A DNA stretch of 64,000 nt from Actinobacteria bacterium OV320 (GTDB lineage Bacteria > Actinomycetota > Actinomycetes > Streptomycetales > Streptomycetaceae): assembly GCA_001298545.1 (NCBI GenBank), contig LJCX01000029.1, positions 248,001 through 312,000 of the forward strand. The letters are read 5' to 3'. The translations under genes were made by a program, and so were the position numbers. Below the pieces are notes generated by a model. The model was not told where the DNA came from and did not search any database. It saw only the letters and a list, made by a program, of their open reading frames with translations. Numbering within the stretch: the stretch's first letter is position 1; every line of letters begins with the position of its first letter. Positions 1-7,705 of the stretch are shown piece after piece.

Positions 1-480
1 GTCGATGACCATGTCGATCTCGTCGGCGCCCGCGGCGACGGCGTCACGGACGTCCGCGAGCTTCACCTCGAGGGCGGCGCGGCCGGCCGGGAAGGCGGTG
101 GCGACCGAGGCGACCTTGACGCCGGAGCCGGCGACGGCCGCCTTGGCGGTGGCGACCATGTCCGGATACACGCAGACCGCGGCCGTGGTCGGGGTCGTAC
201 GGTCGGTCGGGTCGGGGTGGACCGCCTTCGCGCCGAGCGCCCGGACCTTGCCCGGGGTGTCCGCGCCTTCCAGCGTCGTCAGGTCGACCATCGAGATGGC
301 GAGGTCGATGGCGTACGCCTTCGCGGTCGTCTTGATGGAACGGGTGCCGAGCGCGGCGGCGCGCGCCTCCAGGCCGACCGTGTCGACGCCGGGCAGCCCG
401 TGGAGGAAGCGGCGCAGCGAGCCGTCGGACGCCGTGACGTCCGTGAGTGCGTCGGCTGCGGTAGGTGTATTGGTGGGCAT
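1..480 (-). CDS. deoC: deoxyribose-phosphate aldolase, 5' part (gene runs off the left edge)
   Basis: Class I aldolase that splits 2-deoxyribose 5-phosphate to glyceraldehyde 3-phosphate and acetaldehyde in cytosolic deoxynucleoside breakdown. The first 160 codons are present, starting at the ATG at 478-480. The visible segment carries the DeoC-type stretches DLTTLEG, VCVYPDM, VASVATAFPAG and GADEIDMVID. The Schiff-base lysine lies beyond the edge. It sits with a phosphohexomutase and a purine nucleoside phosphorylase at 4-6.7 kb, so a nucleoside salvage neighbourhood is likely: the phosphorylase and mutase would generate deoxyribose 5-phosphate for this enzyme. Family assignment is firm. Confidence 0.93.
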   Translation of the reverse strand, partial: MPTNTPTAADALTDVTASDGSLRRFLHGLPGVDTVGLEARAAALGTRSIKTTAKAYAIDLAISMVDLTTLEGADTPGKVRALGAKAVHPDPTDRTTPTTAAVCVYPDMVATAKAAVAGSGVKVASVATAFPAGRAALEVKLADVRDAVAAGADEIDMVID

Positions 481-603
481 GGTCACCAGACGAGCATATC
501 TACGCGCGTAGCGGCTGTACACCCCGTCGGTTGCATCCGTGCTCTTCGGGAACGGCGGGGCTGCGGATGAGCGGGCCGGTGGGCGTCGGGCAGAATCGTG
601 GCC

Positions 604-1323
604 ATGACGACCCCGGAAGACCAGTCACCCGCGCCGCAGCCTTCGGCACCCGAGACCAAGGACCGCGTCTACCGGTCGCCCGCGGGCATGGCCGGTGGCG
701 TGCTGTTGCTGGGCCTGGTGGGCTGGCTCGGCCTCGACGCGATCCTCGTGGGCGAAGGGAGCACGCCGTGGCTGGCGCTCGCCTCGCTGATCCTGGCGGT
801 GCCGCTGGTCGTCGCCTTCACGTTGCGGCCCGCCGTGTTCGCGGGCCAGGACCGGCTCCGGGTGCGCAATCCGTTCCGGGTGATCGTGCTGCCGTGGGGG
901 CAGGTGGCCTCCCTGCGGTCCGGCTACTCCAACGAGGTCGTCGACGCGTCGGGGAAGAAGTTCCAGCTGTGGTCCATCCCGGTCTCGCTGCGCGCGCGGA
1001 AGAAGGCGAACCGGCGGGAGTCCAAGGCGGCGGCGGAGCGGACCGGGCGGACCGGCGGCCGTGACGCCGCCCGGGGCGGCGGCGGATTCGGAGGGCTCGG
1101 CGGCCTCGGCGGCGGGCTGTCGCGTGGCGGCGGCGCCGCCGTACCGGACGGGCCCGTGCGCGCCGAGACCGACCGGGTCATGGACGAGCTGCGGGAGCTG
1201 TGGGGGGCGCGAGAGAAGGAGGAGACGGCGCAGGGCGAGGTCACCGTCCGCTGGGCCTGGGAGATCCTGGGTCCGGCGGTGGCGGGGGCCGTGGTGCTGG
1301 GGATTCTGCTGGCTGTGGGGTGA
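604..1323 (+). CDS. PH-domain (bPH_6-like) membrane protein
   Basis: A 239-residue protein of unknown role. A short polar N-terminus is followed by two hydrophobic segments at about residues 26-45 and 52-72, then a small beta-rich domain (RPAVFAGQDRLRVRNPF, then LPWGQVASLR and KKFQLWSIP) typical of actinobacterial membrane-linked PH-like domains. A glycine-rich linker and a C-terminal hydrophobic helix at about 215-237 complete it. The start is ATG 604; an in-frame GTG lies six bases upstream at 598. It is divergent from deoC and followed by a long repeat-rich gap. Family recognition is reasonable, function is unknown. Confidence 0.8.
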   Translation: MTTPEDQSPAPQPSAPETKDRVYRSPAGMAGGVLLLGLVGWLGLDAILVGEGSTPWLALASLILAVPLVVAFTLRPAVFAGQDRLRVRNPFRVIVLPWGQVASLRSGYSNEVVDASGKKFQLWSIPVSLRARKKANRRESKAAAERTGRTGGRDAARGGGGFGGLGGLGGGLSRGGGAAVPDGPVRAETDRVMDELRELWGAREKEETAQGEVTVRWAWEILGPAVAGAVVLGILLAVG

Positions 1324-1806
1324 GGGGGGCGCGGGGTGTTGTGTGCGGGGGCCGGTGGCCCGGCGCGGGGCGCTGGTGGGGGGGCGGGGGGGTGGGGGCG
1401 GCGGGGGCGGGGGGCGGGGCGGGGGGGGCTGGGCGGGGGGTGGGGGGGGCAGGGGGCCGGGTGTCGTGTGCGGGGTGTCGGGCGCTGGGCGTGGGGTGCG
1501 GGCGTCGCGTGCCGCGTGCCGCGTGCCGGGTGCCGGGTGCCGGGCGTGCGCAGCGGGGTGTCGCGTGTGGGGTGTGGCGCGGGGCGTAGGGGGTGTGGGG
1601 CCGGGGGCCCGGGGCGGGTTGCGGTGGGGTGTCGAAGCTCGGTGCCGAGCTGGTCGTCGTCGGCCCGGGGGCGCGCCGCTGGTCGCTGGTATCGCTGACG
1701 CCGTGGGCGACACCGGCATCCCGGTGTGCGGCCCGTCGGGTGAGGCGGATTGTGATCTGGGCGTTGCCGTGGATCACAGGGTCTTTCGTCATCATCGGCA
1801 CATGCT
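1324..1806. other. G-rich, low-complexity intergenic stretch
   Basis: No gene is credible here. The + strand is extremely G-rich with long G runs around 1375-1460. It contains five consecutive 7-bp units (GCGTGCC or GGGTGCC) at 1507-1541. Long reading frames on both strands are alanine/arginine/proline/glycine low-complexity products of base composition. The G runs could form G-quadruplexes on the + strand, which is also the transcribed sense strand of both flanking genes. Confidence 0.7.
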
Positions 1807-1808
1807 CT

Positions 1809-1917
1809 GATCGTGACGGGTGTGGCTCGTGCCCTGGTGGTCATGGGCGTGGCTCTTGCCCCTGATGTGACGGGCGGGGCTCGTGTACCGGTCGTCACGG
1901 GCGCGGCTCGTGTCTCG
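1809..1917 (+). repeat. degenerate 27-bp tandem repeat, four copies
   Basis: Four head-to-tail units lie at 1809-1836, 1837-1863, 1864-1890 and 1891-1917. They share the core GACGGGCGTGGCTCGTG with changes at few positions, and a fifth decayed unit follows. The array ends about 60 bases before the next gene. Period and alignment are visible by eye; function is unknown. Confidence 0.75.
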
Positions 1918-1976
1918 GTCGGGACGGCCGGTGTGGGGCCGGAGATCTTGTGGTCGGTAGGTAGGTCGGGGGAGCG

Positions 1977-3677
1977 ATGAGTACGGATTCTGCTGAGGTT
2001 CTGCGGCTGCCGGGGGCGGTGATACCCGAGGGCTGCCGGTCCTGGGACGCCGAGCAGGCGGGGCGCTGGACGCGCGGGCTGCCGCCGGGCTGGGTGCCCG
2101 TGCGGGCGCGGACGTCCGTGTTCGTGGCGCTGCCGTTGGTGGCCACCGCCGGTGCCGGTCTGCTGCACCGGTCCGCGGGACTGCCCGCCTGGGCTGCCGC
2201 GCTGGTCGCCCTGCACGTCGTGTGGCTGGTGCTGCGGCCCGAGGCCGCCCTGGTCCTCGTGCCGTTCGCCGTTGCCGTCGTATCGACGCTTGGGGACCTC
2301 GCCTGGCCCGTCCGGCTGGGGCTGACGGCTGCGCTCGTGGCCGTCTGGGTGGTCGTGGGCCTGCGGCTGGCCGCGCGGAAACGGCAGCGGGCGGCGGGGC
2401 TGGAGGCTGCCGGCGGAGTGAGCGCCGAGGTGCCCCGGGCGCCCGGGGCCAGGGGCGGGGGCGGACGGGCGGAGCGGGGCACGTTCCTGCTGTGGTCCGG
2501 GCTCGTCACCGTCGTCGCCGGAGGCGCCCTGTACGCCACCGCGGGCCTCTGGGACCTGGCCGAGGACCGGCAGGTGGTCCCGGCGGCCGGCTGGTGCCTC
2601 GCGGGGCTCGGCCTCACCGTGCTGTTCTCGGCGGTGTCGGCCCGCCGCCGGGCCGTCGGCCTGCGCGGGGCGCCCGCCCCGGTGCTGCGCGTGCTCGTGC
2701 GGGAGAACGGCGACGTCGAGACCGAGGTCTTCGCCGCCGACGACCTCGCCGCGCTGCGACCCCTGTTCACGGTCTCCACCATCGAGGTCGACGGGCGCGC
2801 GGACGACGACGAGGACGACGAGGACCAGGACGAGACCGAGGACGACGCTGACGACGAGAGCCTTCGGGAGCTGATCTCGCGGATCGACGACGAGCGCGCC
2901 GGGCCGCTGCGCGAGGCCGTGCTGTACGGGACCCCCTACGACGGCGCCGAGGTCGTCTTCCTCGCCGCGGCCGACAAGGCCGGTGAGCCGCCGGTGGTGG
3001 AGGCGTCCGTGGGGCCCGTGCGGCCGGTGACGGCCCTCGCCTACCGGTGGCGGGCCAGGACCGAGCGGGGGAAGGCTCTCCGGGAGGCCCGGCAGGAGGA
3101 GCTGCGCGGGGCCGCCGCCGCGGTCGTCGTCGCCGAGCGGACCGGCCCGAAGGTCGCCGCGGGGGTACGGAAGTGGCGAGCCGGGTGGGCCGACTGGTTC
3201 GCCGTGGGGCTGGTGCTGCTGTTCCTCCCGGTCTACTGGGAGGACTCCGGGTGGTGGAGGTACGGCTACGGCCTGGCCGCCACCGCGGTCGCCGCCCTGA
3301 TGCTGCCGCGCCGGATCTGTTGGCGGGTCACCGCCGACCGCGAGGGCATGTGGTTCAACGGCCTGGGCGCGGCCCGGCACCTCGCCTGGGAGCACGTACG
3401 GGCCGTGGAGTGCGAGGGCGCCCGGCTGCGGATCCACAGCCGGCAGGCCTCGTTCGAGGAGTGGCGGGTGGCCTCGCCCCGCTGGCCCTGGCTGGAGGCC
3501 CGGTTCGGCCTGCTGCACCCGTACGAGCGGACGGCCGCCGAGATCACCGCGATGTGGCGGGACCCGGAGGCCCGCCCGGCCGGTCCGGCCGACGCGCGGC
3601 AGCGCGGGCGTGCGCTGTGGCCGATCGGGATCGCCATCGGCGTCGTGGGCGCGGCGGCGGTGCTGTTCCTGCCGTGA
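1977..3677 (+). CDS. hypothetical multi-pass membrane protein
   Basis: A 566-residue protein I do not recognise beyond being a Streptomyces-type conserved membrane protein. Hydrophobic segments lie at about residues 43-60, 67-90, 97-122, 165-188 and 197-218, with more at about 400-440 and a C-terminal helix at about 546-565. A strongly acidic run of Asp/Glu lies near residues 275-300. The C-terminal third (about 440-530) has a PH-like look, with paired Trp and charged strands. The start is ATG 1977 behind a GGGGGA element. The gene is closed by a hairpin at 3684-3706. Confidence 0.75.
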   Translation: MSTDSAEVLRLPGAVIPEGCRSWDAEQAGRWTRGLPPGWVPVRARTSVFVALPLVATAGAGLLHRSAGLPAWAAALVALHVVWLVLRPEAALVLVPFAVAVVSTLGDLAWPVRLGLTAALVAVWVVVGLRLAARKRQRAAGLEAAGGVSAEVPRAPGARGGGGRAERGTFLLWSGLVTVVAGGALYATAGLWDLAEDRQVVPAAGWCLAGLGLTVLFSAVSARRRAVGLRGAPAPVLRVLVRENGDVETEVFAADDLAALRPLFTVSTIEVDGRADDDEDDEDQDETEDDADDESLRELISRIDDERAGPLREAVLYGTPYDGAEVVFLAAADKAGEPPVVEASVGPVRPVTALAYRWRARTERGKALREARQEELRGAAAAVVVAERTGPKVAAGVRKWRAGWADWFAVGLVLLFLPVYWEDSGWWRYGYGLAATAVAALMLPRRICWRVTADREGMWFNGLGAARHLAWEHVRAVECEGARLRIHSRQASFEEWRVASPRWPWLEARFGLLHPYERTAAEITAMWRDPEARPAGPADARQRGRALWPIGIAIGVVGAAAVLFLP

Positions 3678-3683
3678 CGTGAC

Positions 3684-3706
3684 GGCCCCCGGCCGGGCGG
3701 GGGGCC
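3684..3706 (+). terminator. hairpin after the membrane protein gene
   Basis: Arms GGCCCCC (3684-3690) and GGGGGCC (3700-3706) lie seven bases after the stop at 3677. There is no U-tract, as is usual in Streptomyces. Confidence 0.55.
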
Positions 3707-4040
3707 TCGGACGACGTCGCCGTCGGCGGACCGGGTGCGGTGCCGGGTCACCCGGGAGGGGCGCACGGCGCACGGATCCCGTCGGTTCAGCCCGCCACGT
3801 CGACGAAGGGCGCCGGCGGAGACCGCGGCCGCGGTGCCCGCCGTGCCGGGGCAGGGCCACCGCCAGGAGCCGTCGGCGTACGCGCGGACGGTGGTCGTTC
3901 TCCTTGACGCCCGCCCTGCCCGTGAAGGGTCTGCGGCACCCGTAAGGGGCCGCACGCCGCTGTGCGGTCCGCCCCACGGGGTTCGTGCGGCTCGGCTCGG
4001 CGCGGCTCTCCACCGCCCGCGCGACCGAACGCCTCGCCGG
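3707..4040. other. intergenic region without a recognisable gene
   Basis: Between two convergent genes. The reading frames present are arginine/alanine-rich and lack any family signature. Nothing beyond the flanking hairpins is seen. Confidence 0.6.
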
Positions 4041-4069
4041 GCTTGCCGCGCGTATGACGCGCGGCAAGC
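4041..4069 (-). terminator. perfect 13-bp stem terminator of the phosphohexomutase gene
   Basis: GCTTGCCGCGCGT (4041-4053), loop ATG, then its exact complement (4057-4069). It lies about 70 bases past the stop of the minus-strand mutase. Confidence 0.7.
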
Positions 4070-4070
4070 C

Positions 4071-4111
4071 GCGAGGTCCGCGAGGTCCGTGCGTCCGTGC
4101 GGTCCGTGCGG
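4071..4111. repeat. short 9-bp tandem repeat
   Basis: Units of GCGAGGTCC (twice) followed by GTGCGTCC and GTGCGGTCC variants lie between the mutase stop and its terminator hairpin. Confidence 0.5.
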
Positions 4112-4137
4112 CTGGGTCTCTCGGGTGGCTTCCGAGG

Positions 4138-5766
4138 TCAGATGCCGGCCGCCGCCGACAGGTCCCGCTTGATCGCGGTGAGCAGGTCGTCCGCCGTGGC
4201 GCGGGCCGTCGGGAGGTCGGCGTGGGTGGGGGCCGGGACCACGACCTCCAGGTAGCACTTCAGCTTCGGTTCGGTGCCGCTGGGGCGGACGATGACCCGG
4301 GCGCCGTCCAGCGTGTAGCGCAGGCCGTCGGTGGGGGGCAGCCTGTCGGTGCCCAGGGTGAGGTCCTCGGCCCGGGTGATGGCCAGGCCCGCGAGGGAGG
4401 TCGGGGGCTGCTCGCGGAGGCGCCGCATCGCGCGGGCGATGAGCGAGAGGTCCTGGACGCGTACCGAGAGCTGGTCGGTGGCGTGCAGACCGTGCTCCAC
4501 GGCGAGGTCGTCGAGCAGGTCGAGGAGGGTGCGGCCCTCGGACTTGAGCGTGGAGGCGAGCTCCGTGACGAGCAGGGCGGCGGTGATGCCGTCCTTGTCG
4601 CGTACGCCCTCGGGGTCGACGCAGTAGCCGAGGGCCTCCTCGTAGCCGTAGCGCAGGCCGTCGACGCGGGCGATCCACTTGAAGCCGGTGAGGGTCTCCT
4701 CGTAGGGCAGGCCCGCCTTCTCGGCGATCCGGCCGAGGAGGGAGGAGGACACGATCGACTCGGCGAACGTGCCCCGCGCGCCGCGCCGGACGAGGTGCGC
4801 GGCGAGGAGCGAGCCGACCTCGTCGCCCCGCAGCATGCGCCAGTCGCCGTCGTGGGGCACGGCCACGGCGCAGCGGTCGGCGTCCGGGTCGTTGGCGATG
4901 ATCAGGTCGGGACCGGTCTCGCGGGCCCTGGCGAAGGCCAGGTCCATCGCGCCGGGCTCTTCCGGGTTGGGGAAGGCGACGGTCGGGAAGTCCGGGTCGG
5001 GTTCGGCCTGCTCGGCGACGAGGACGGGCTCGGGGAAGCCCGCGCGGGCGAAGGCGGCCAGCAGGACGTCCTTGCCGACGCCGTGCATCGCGGTGTACAC
5101 CGTGCGGGCCGTGCGGGGGGAGTCCGCGCCGAGGACGGCGTCCGTACGGGCCAGATAGGCGTCGAGGACGGCGTCGTCGAGGGTCTGCCAGCCGGCCTCC
5201 GGACGCGGAACGTCCTTGAGGGCGGCGATCGCGTCGATCTCGGCCGCGATCCCGGCGTCGGCGGGCGGCACGATCTGCGAGCCGTCCCCCAGGTACACCT
5301 TGTAGCCGTTGTCGCGCGGCGGGTTGTGGCTGGCGGTGACCTCCACGCCGGCGACCGCGCCCAGGTGCCTTATGGCGAAGGCGAGGACGGGAGTGGGGAG
5401 GGGACGGGGGAGCACGGCCGCGCGGAAGCCCGCGCCCGTCATCACGGCCGCCGTGTCGCGGGCGAAGTCCTCCGACTTGTGACGGGCGTCGTAGCCGATG
5501 ACGACGATGCCGCCGGTCCCGCCGTTCTTCGTGAGGTACGCGGCGAGGCCGGCCGCGGCCCGGATCACGACGGAGCGGTTCATCCGCATGGGCCCGGCCC
5601 CGAGCTCACCGCGGAGCCCCGCCGTACCGAACTGGAGGGTGCCGCCGAAGCGCTCGGCGAGCTCGCTGACGTCCGCGGCCTCGATGAGCGCGGCGAGCTC
5701 GTCGCGGGTCTCCGGGTCGGGGTCCTCGGCGAGCCACGCGTGGGCGCGGGCGATGACGTCGTGCAC
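4138..5766 (-). CDS. phosphomannomutase/phosphoglucomutase family phosphohexomutase
   Basis: Interconverts sugar 1- and 6-phosphates (or pentose 1- and 5-phosphates) through a phosphoserine enzyme. All four domains are visible in 542 residues: GTAGLRG at 47-53, the phosphoserine loop TASHNPP at 144-150 (serine 146), the metal loop DPDADR at 293-298, and the phosphate-binding RPSGTEPK near 510. The start is GTG 5766, with GAGAGG about 11 bases upstream. Lying between deoC and a purine nucleoside phosphorylase, phosphopentomutase activity is a plausible alternative to phosphomannomutase; sequence alone does not decide. Confidence 0.9.
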   Translation of the reverse strand: MHDVIARAHAWLAEDPDPETRDELAALIEAADVSELAERFGGTLQFGTAGLRGELGAGPMRMNRSVVIRAAAGLAAYLTKNGGTGGIVVIGYDARHKSEDFARDTAAVMTGAGFRAAVLPRPLPTPVLAFAIRHLGAVAGVEVTASHNPPRDNGYKVYLGDGSQIVPPADAGIAAEIDAIAALKDVPRPEAGWQTLDDAVLDAYLARTDAVLGADSPRTARTVYTAMHGVGKDVLLAAFARAGFPEPVLVAEQAEPDPDFPTVAFPNPEEPGAMDLAFARARETGPDLIIANDPDADRCAVAVPHDGDWRMLRGDEVGSLLAAHLVRRGARGTFAESIVSSSLLGRIAEKAGLPYEETLTGFKWIARVDGLRYGYEEALGYCVDPEGVRDKDGITAALLVTELASTLKSEGRTLLDLLDDLAVEHGLHATDQLSVRVQDLSLIARAMRRLREQPPTSLAGLAITRAEDLTLGTDRLPPTDGLRYTLDGARVIVRPSGTEPKLKCYLEVVVPAPTHADLPTARATADDLLTAIKRDLSAAAGI

Positions 5767-5830
5767 GTCGGTGTCAACCTCTCGTCGTCTCGTGGTCCGG
5801 GTTCCCGGGGACTGCGGCCCCGGAGCCCCA

Positions 5831-5866
5831 TCGGCCCGGAACGGGCCTCGTCGAGCACCGGACGGA
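5831..5866. repeat. copy of a dispersed Streptomyces-type repeat
   Basis: TCGGCCCGGAACGGGCCTCG, then a short spacer and CACCGGACGG. The same core recurs at 10353-10394. It lies between the mutase and the purine nucleoside phosphorylase and includes a CCCGGAACGGG hairpin-like element. Confidence 0.5.
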
Positions 5867-5903
5867 CCGAGTCGCAGGGACCGGCGCCGCGGTGCGAGCG
5901 CCC

Positions 5904-6728
5904 CTACAGCCGGCCCAGCACCTGTGCCAGCAGGGAGCCCATGCGGGTCGCCGAGTCGCGCCCCGCCTGGAGGACCTCCTCGTGGTTCAGCGGCTCGCCG
6001 GTCATGCCGGCGGCGAGGTTGGTCACGAGGGAGATGCCGAGCACCTCGGCCCCGGCCTCACGGGCCGCGATGGCCTCCAGCACGGTCGACATGCCCACCA
6101 GGTCCGCGCCGATGGTGCGGGCCATCCGGATCTCGGCAGGGGTCTCGTAGTGCGGGCCGGGGAACTGGGCGTAGACACCCTCCTCCAGCGTGGCGTCGAT
6201 CTCCTTGCACAGGGTGCGCAGCCGCGGCGAGTACAGGTCCGTGAGGTCCACGAAGTTCGCGCCGAGGATGGGGGAGGTCGCCGTGAGGTTGATGTGGTCG
6301 CTGATCAGCACCGGCTGCCCGGGGCGCATGCCCTCGCGCAGGCCGCCGCAGCCGTTCGTCAGCACGATCGTCTTGCAGCCGGCCGCCACCGCCGTACGGA
6401 CACCGTGGGAGACGGCGGCGACGCCGCGGCCCTCGTAGTAGTGGGTTCGGCCCAGGAAGACCAGCGCCCGCTTCTCGCCGATCTGGTACGAGCGGATCTT
6501 GCCGCCGTGGCCCTCGACCGCGGGCGGCGGGAAACCGGGCAGCTCGGTGACCTGGAACTCGGCGTCGGGAGCGCCCAGGGCGTCCACGGCCGGTGCCCAG
6601 CCGGAGCCCATCACGAGGGCGACGTCGTGGGTCTCGGCGCCGGTCAGTTCGCGCAGGCGTGCGGCGGCGGCGTCGGCCGCGGCGTGCGGGTCGCCCTGGA
6701 TGTCGTCCGGGAGAAGAGATGCGTTCAC
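5904..6728 (-). CDS. punA: purine-nucleoside phosphorylase (trimeric type)
   Basis: Phosphorolysis of (deoxy)inosine and (deoxy)guanosine to base plus (deoxy)ribose 1-phosphate. The 274 residues match the trimeric PNP/MTAP fold: phosphate-binding GSGW near residue 41 and GRTHYYEG near 94, TNGCGGL near 124, and the base-binding segment FPGPHYETPAEIR near 190 followed by GMSTVLEA. The start is ATG 6728. It lies downstream of the phosphohexomutase on the same strand in opposite reading order (the phosphorylase is transcribed first). Together with deoC it completes a purine deoxyribonucleoside salvage route. Confidence 0.92.
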   Translation of the reverse strand: MNASLLPDDIQGDPHAAADAAAARLRELTGAETHDVALVMGSGWAPAVDALGAPDAEFQVTELPGFPPPAVEGHGGKIRSYQIGEKRALVFLGRTHYYEGRGVAAVSHGVRTAVAAGCKTIVLTNGCGGLREGMRPGQPVLISDHINLTATSPILGANFVDLTDLYSPRLRTLCKEIDATLEEGVYAQFPGPHYETPAEIRMARTIGADLVGMSTVLEAIAAREAGAEVLGISLVTNLAAGMTGEPLNHEEVLQAGRDSATRMGSLLAQVLGRL

Positions 6729-6834
6729 GCGATGAGGGTAGCCGGTTCCGGCCTACGCGCGTAGATGACAGAGCCCACGGGATGGCGATCGTTGTCTTGT
6801 CGTTTCCAACGAGGCGCGGACCGCTGGGCGACGA

Positions 6835-7113
6835 TCAGTCGTCGGTGATCAGGACGTCCTTGTCGTTGAACACCTCGACGATGAAGACCAGCAGGCGTCC
6901 GCGGCTGACCGTGTACTCGACGAGAATGTTCTGGGTCAGGCGGATCGTACGGTCGTCGCCGGTGGACCCTATGGGCCTGGACACCGAAAGGAACGGATCG
7001 CGAGCCAGCAGGGCGATGCCCTTGTCGAACGAGGTGCGCTGTTGATCGTCGAGCCGGTCACGGGCCTCGGCGGCCTGCACCGTGTAGTAGACGTCATATG
7101 TGCTGGGGCTCAT
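6835..7113 (-). CDS. RelE/ParE-like cytotoxin-fold protein, no partner visible
   Basis: A 92-residue protein with a helix-helix-strand start (YTVQAAEARDRLD), a central segment TRTIRL-like (DDRTIRLTQNILVEY) and a closing strand pair RLLVFIVEVFND, matching the RelE/ParE fold used by type II toxins. The start is ATG 7113. No antitoxin-sized gene abuts it: upstream is the cyclotransferase-like gene and downstream the PNP gene, about 107 bases away. It may be a domesticated, non-toxic member or a solitary toxin. Fold call is moderate, activity is unknown. Confidence 0.65.
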   Translation of the reverse strand: MSPSTYDVYYTVQAAEARDRLDDQQRTSFDKGIALLARDPFLSVSRPIGSTGDDRTIRLTQNILVEYTVSRGRLLVFIVEVFNDKDVLITDD

Positions 7114-7162
7114 GCGGTCTCCCGTTGGTGCGCAGATGCTCCGAGTCTAGAGTCGGTCGCGC

Positions 7163-7609
7163 TCAGCAAGGCCTCTTGCGGAGCTCCATCACGTAATCGT
7201 GTGGGGCTCCCGCCGATTCCGCCGCGTCGGCGATCTCGCCCAGGTAGCGGGCCGCCGGCAGGCCGCCCTCGTAGCCGTTCAGGACGAACATCCAGGCGGA
7301 CTCCTCCCGGTCCATCGTCTGCACCCGCACCCGGGCGCGCCGGTAGATGCCGAGACTCACGCCCTCCCAGCGGTCCAGCGAGTCCTCGTCCATGGGGGCG
7401 ACGTCGTACAGCGCGACGAAGACCTGCGCGCCGGGGTCCGAGGGATCCTCGACGACCGTCGCCAGCGCGCCCTCCCAGCCCAGCTGTTCGCCGCCGAACG
7501 TCAACCGCCACCCGTTCAGCCAGCCGGTGGCACGCAGTGGCGAGTGGGGGGCGCGGCGGGTCATCAGCCGCGCGTCGAGGTTGCCGGCGTACGCGGCGTA
7601 GAGCGACAT
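7163..7609 (-). CDS. gamma-glutamylcyclotransferase-like (AIG2/GGCT fold) protein
   Basis: A 148-residue single-domain protein. The N-terminal AAYAGNLD corresponds to the YGSN-type loop of the family (tyrosine-alanine-glycine-asparagine). The segment RWEGVSLGIYRR and the later YVLNGYEGG-like stretch fit the fold. The usual catalytic glutamate region is present as DRWEG. The start is ATG 7609; GTG 7636 is an alternative with a better Shine-Dalgarno (GAGAG). Substrate is not predictable. Confidence 0.78.
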   Translation of the reverse strand: MSLYAAYAGNLDARLMTRRAPHSPLRATGWLNGWRLTFGGEQLGWEGALATVVEDPSDPGAQVFVALYDVAPMDEDSLDRWEGVSLGIYRRARVRVQTMDREESAWMFVLNGYEGGLPAARYLGEIADAAESAGAPHDYVMELRKRPC

Positions 7610-7705
7610 GCAAGGAGAGTACGGCAGCCCGCGCACGCGTCACTCTCGTAACAGTGGCGCCCCCCGCGGCCCCCGGGGCAGTACCACCGGCCCCCGTGCG
7701 GGACA

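Noticed and set aside
924..4067. A 1047-codon open frame on the minus strand
   Set aside because: It opposes two credible genes and the repeat desert, and its product is Arg/Pro/Ala low complexity with no domain. It is a GC-driven shadow.
3985..6150. A 721-codon + frame over the phosphohexomutase
   Set aside because: Gly/Val/Arg-rich mirror of a gene with all catalytic motifs on the other strand.
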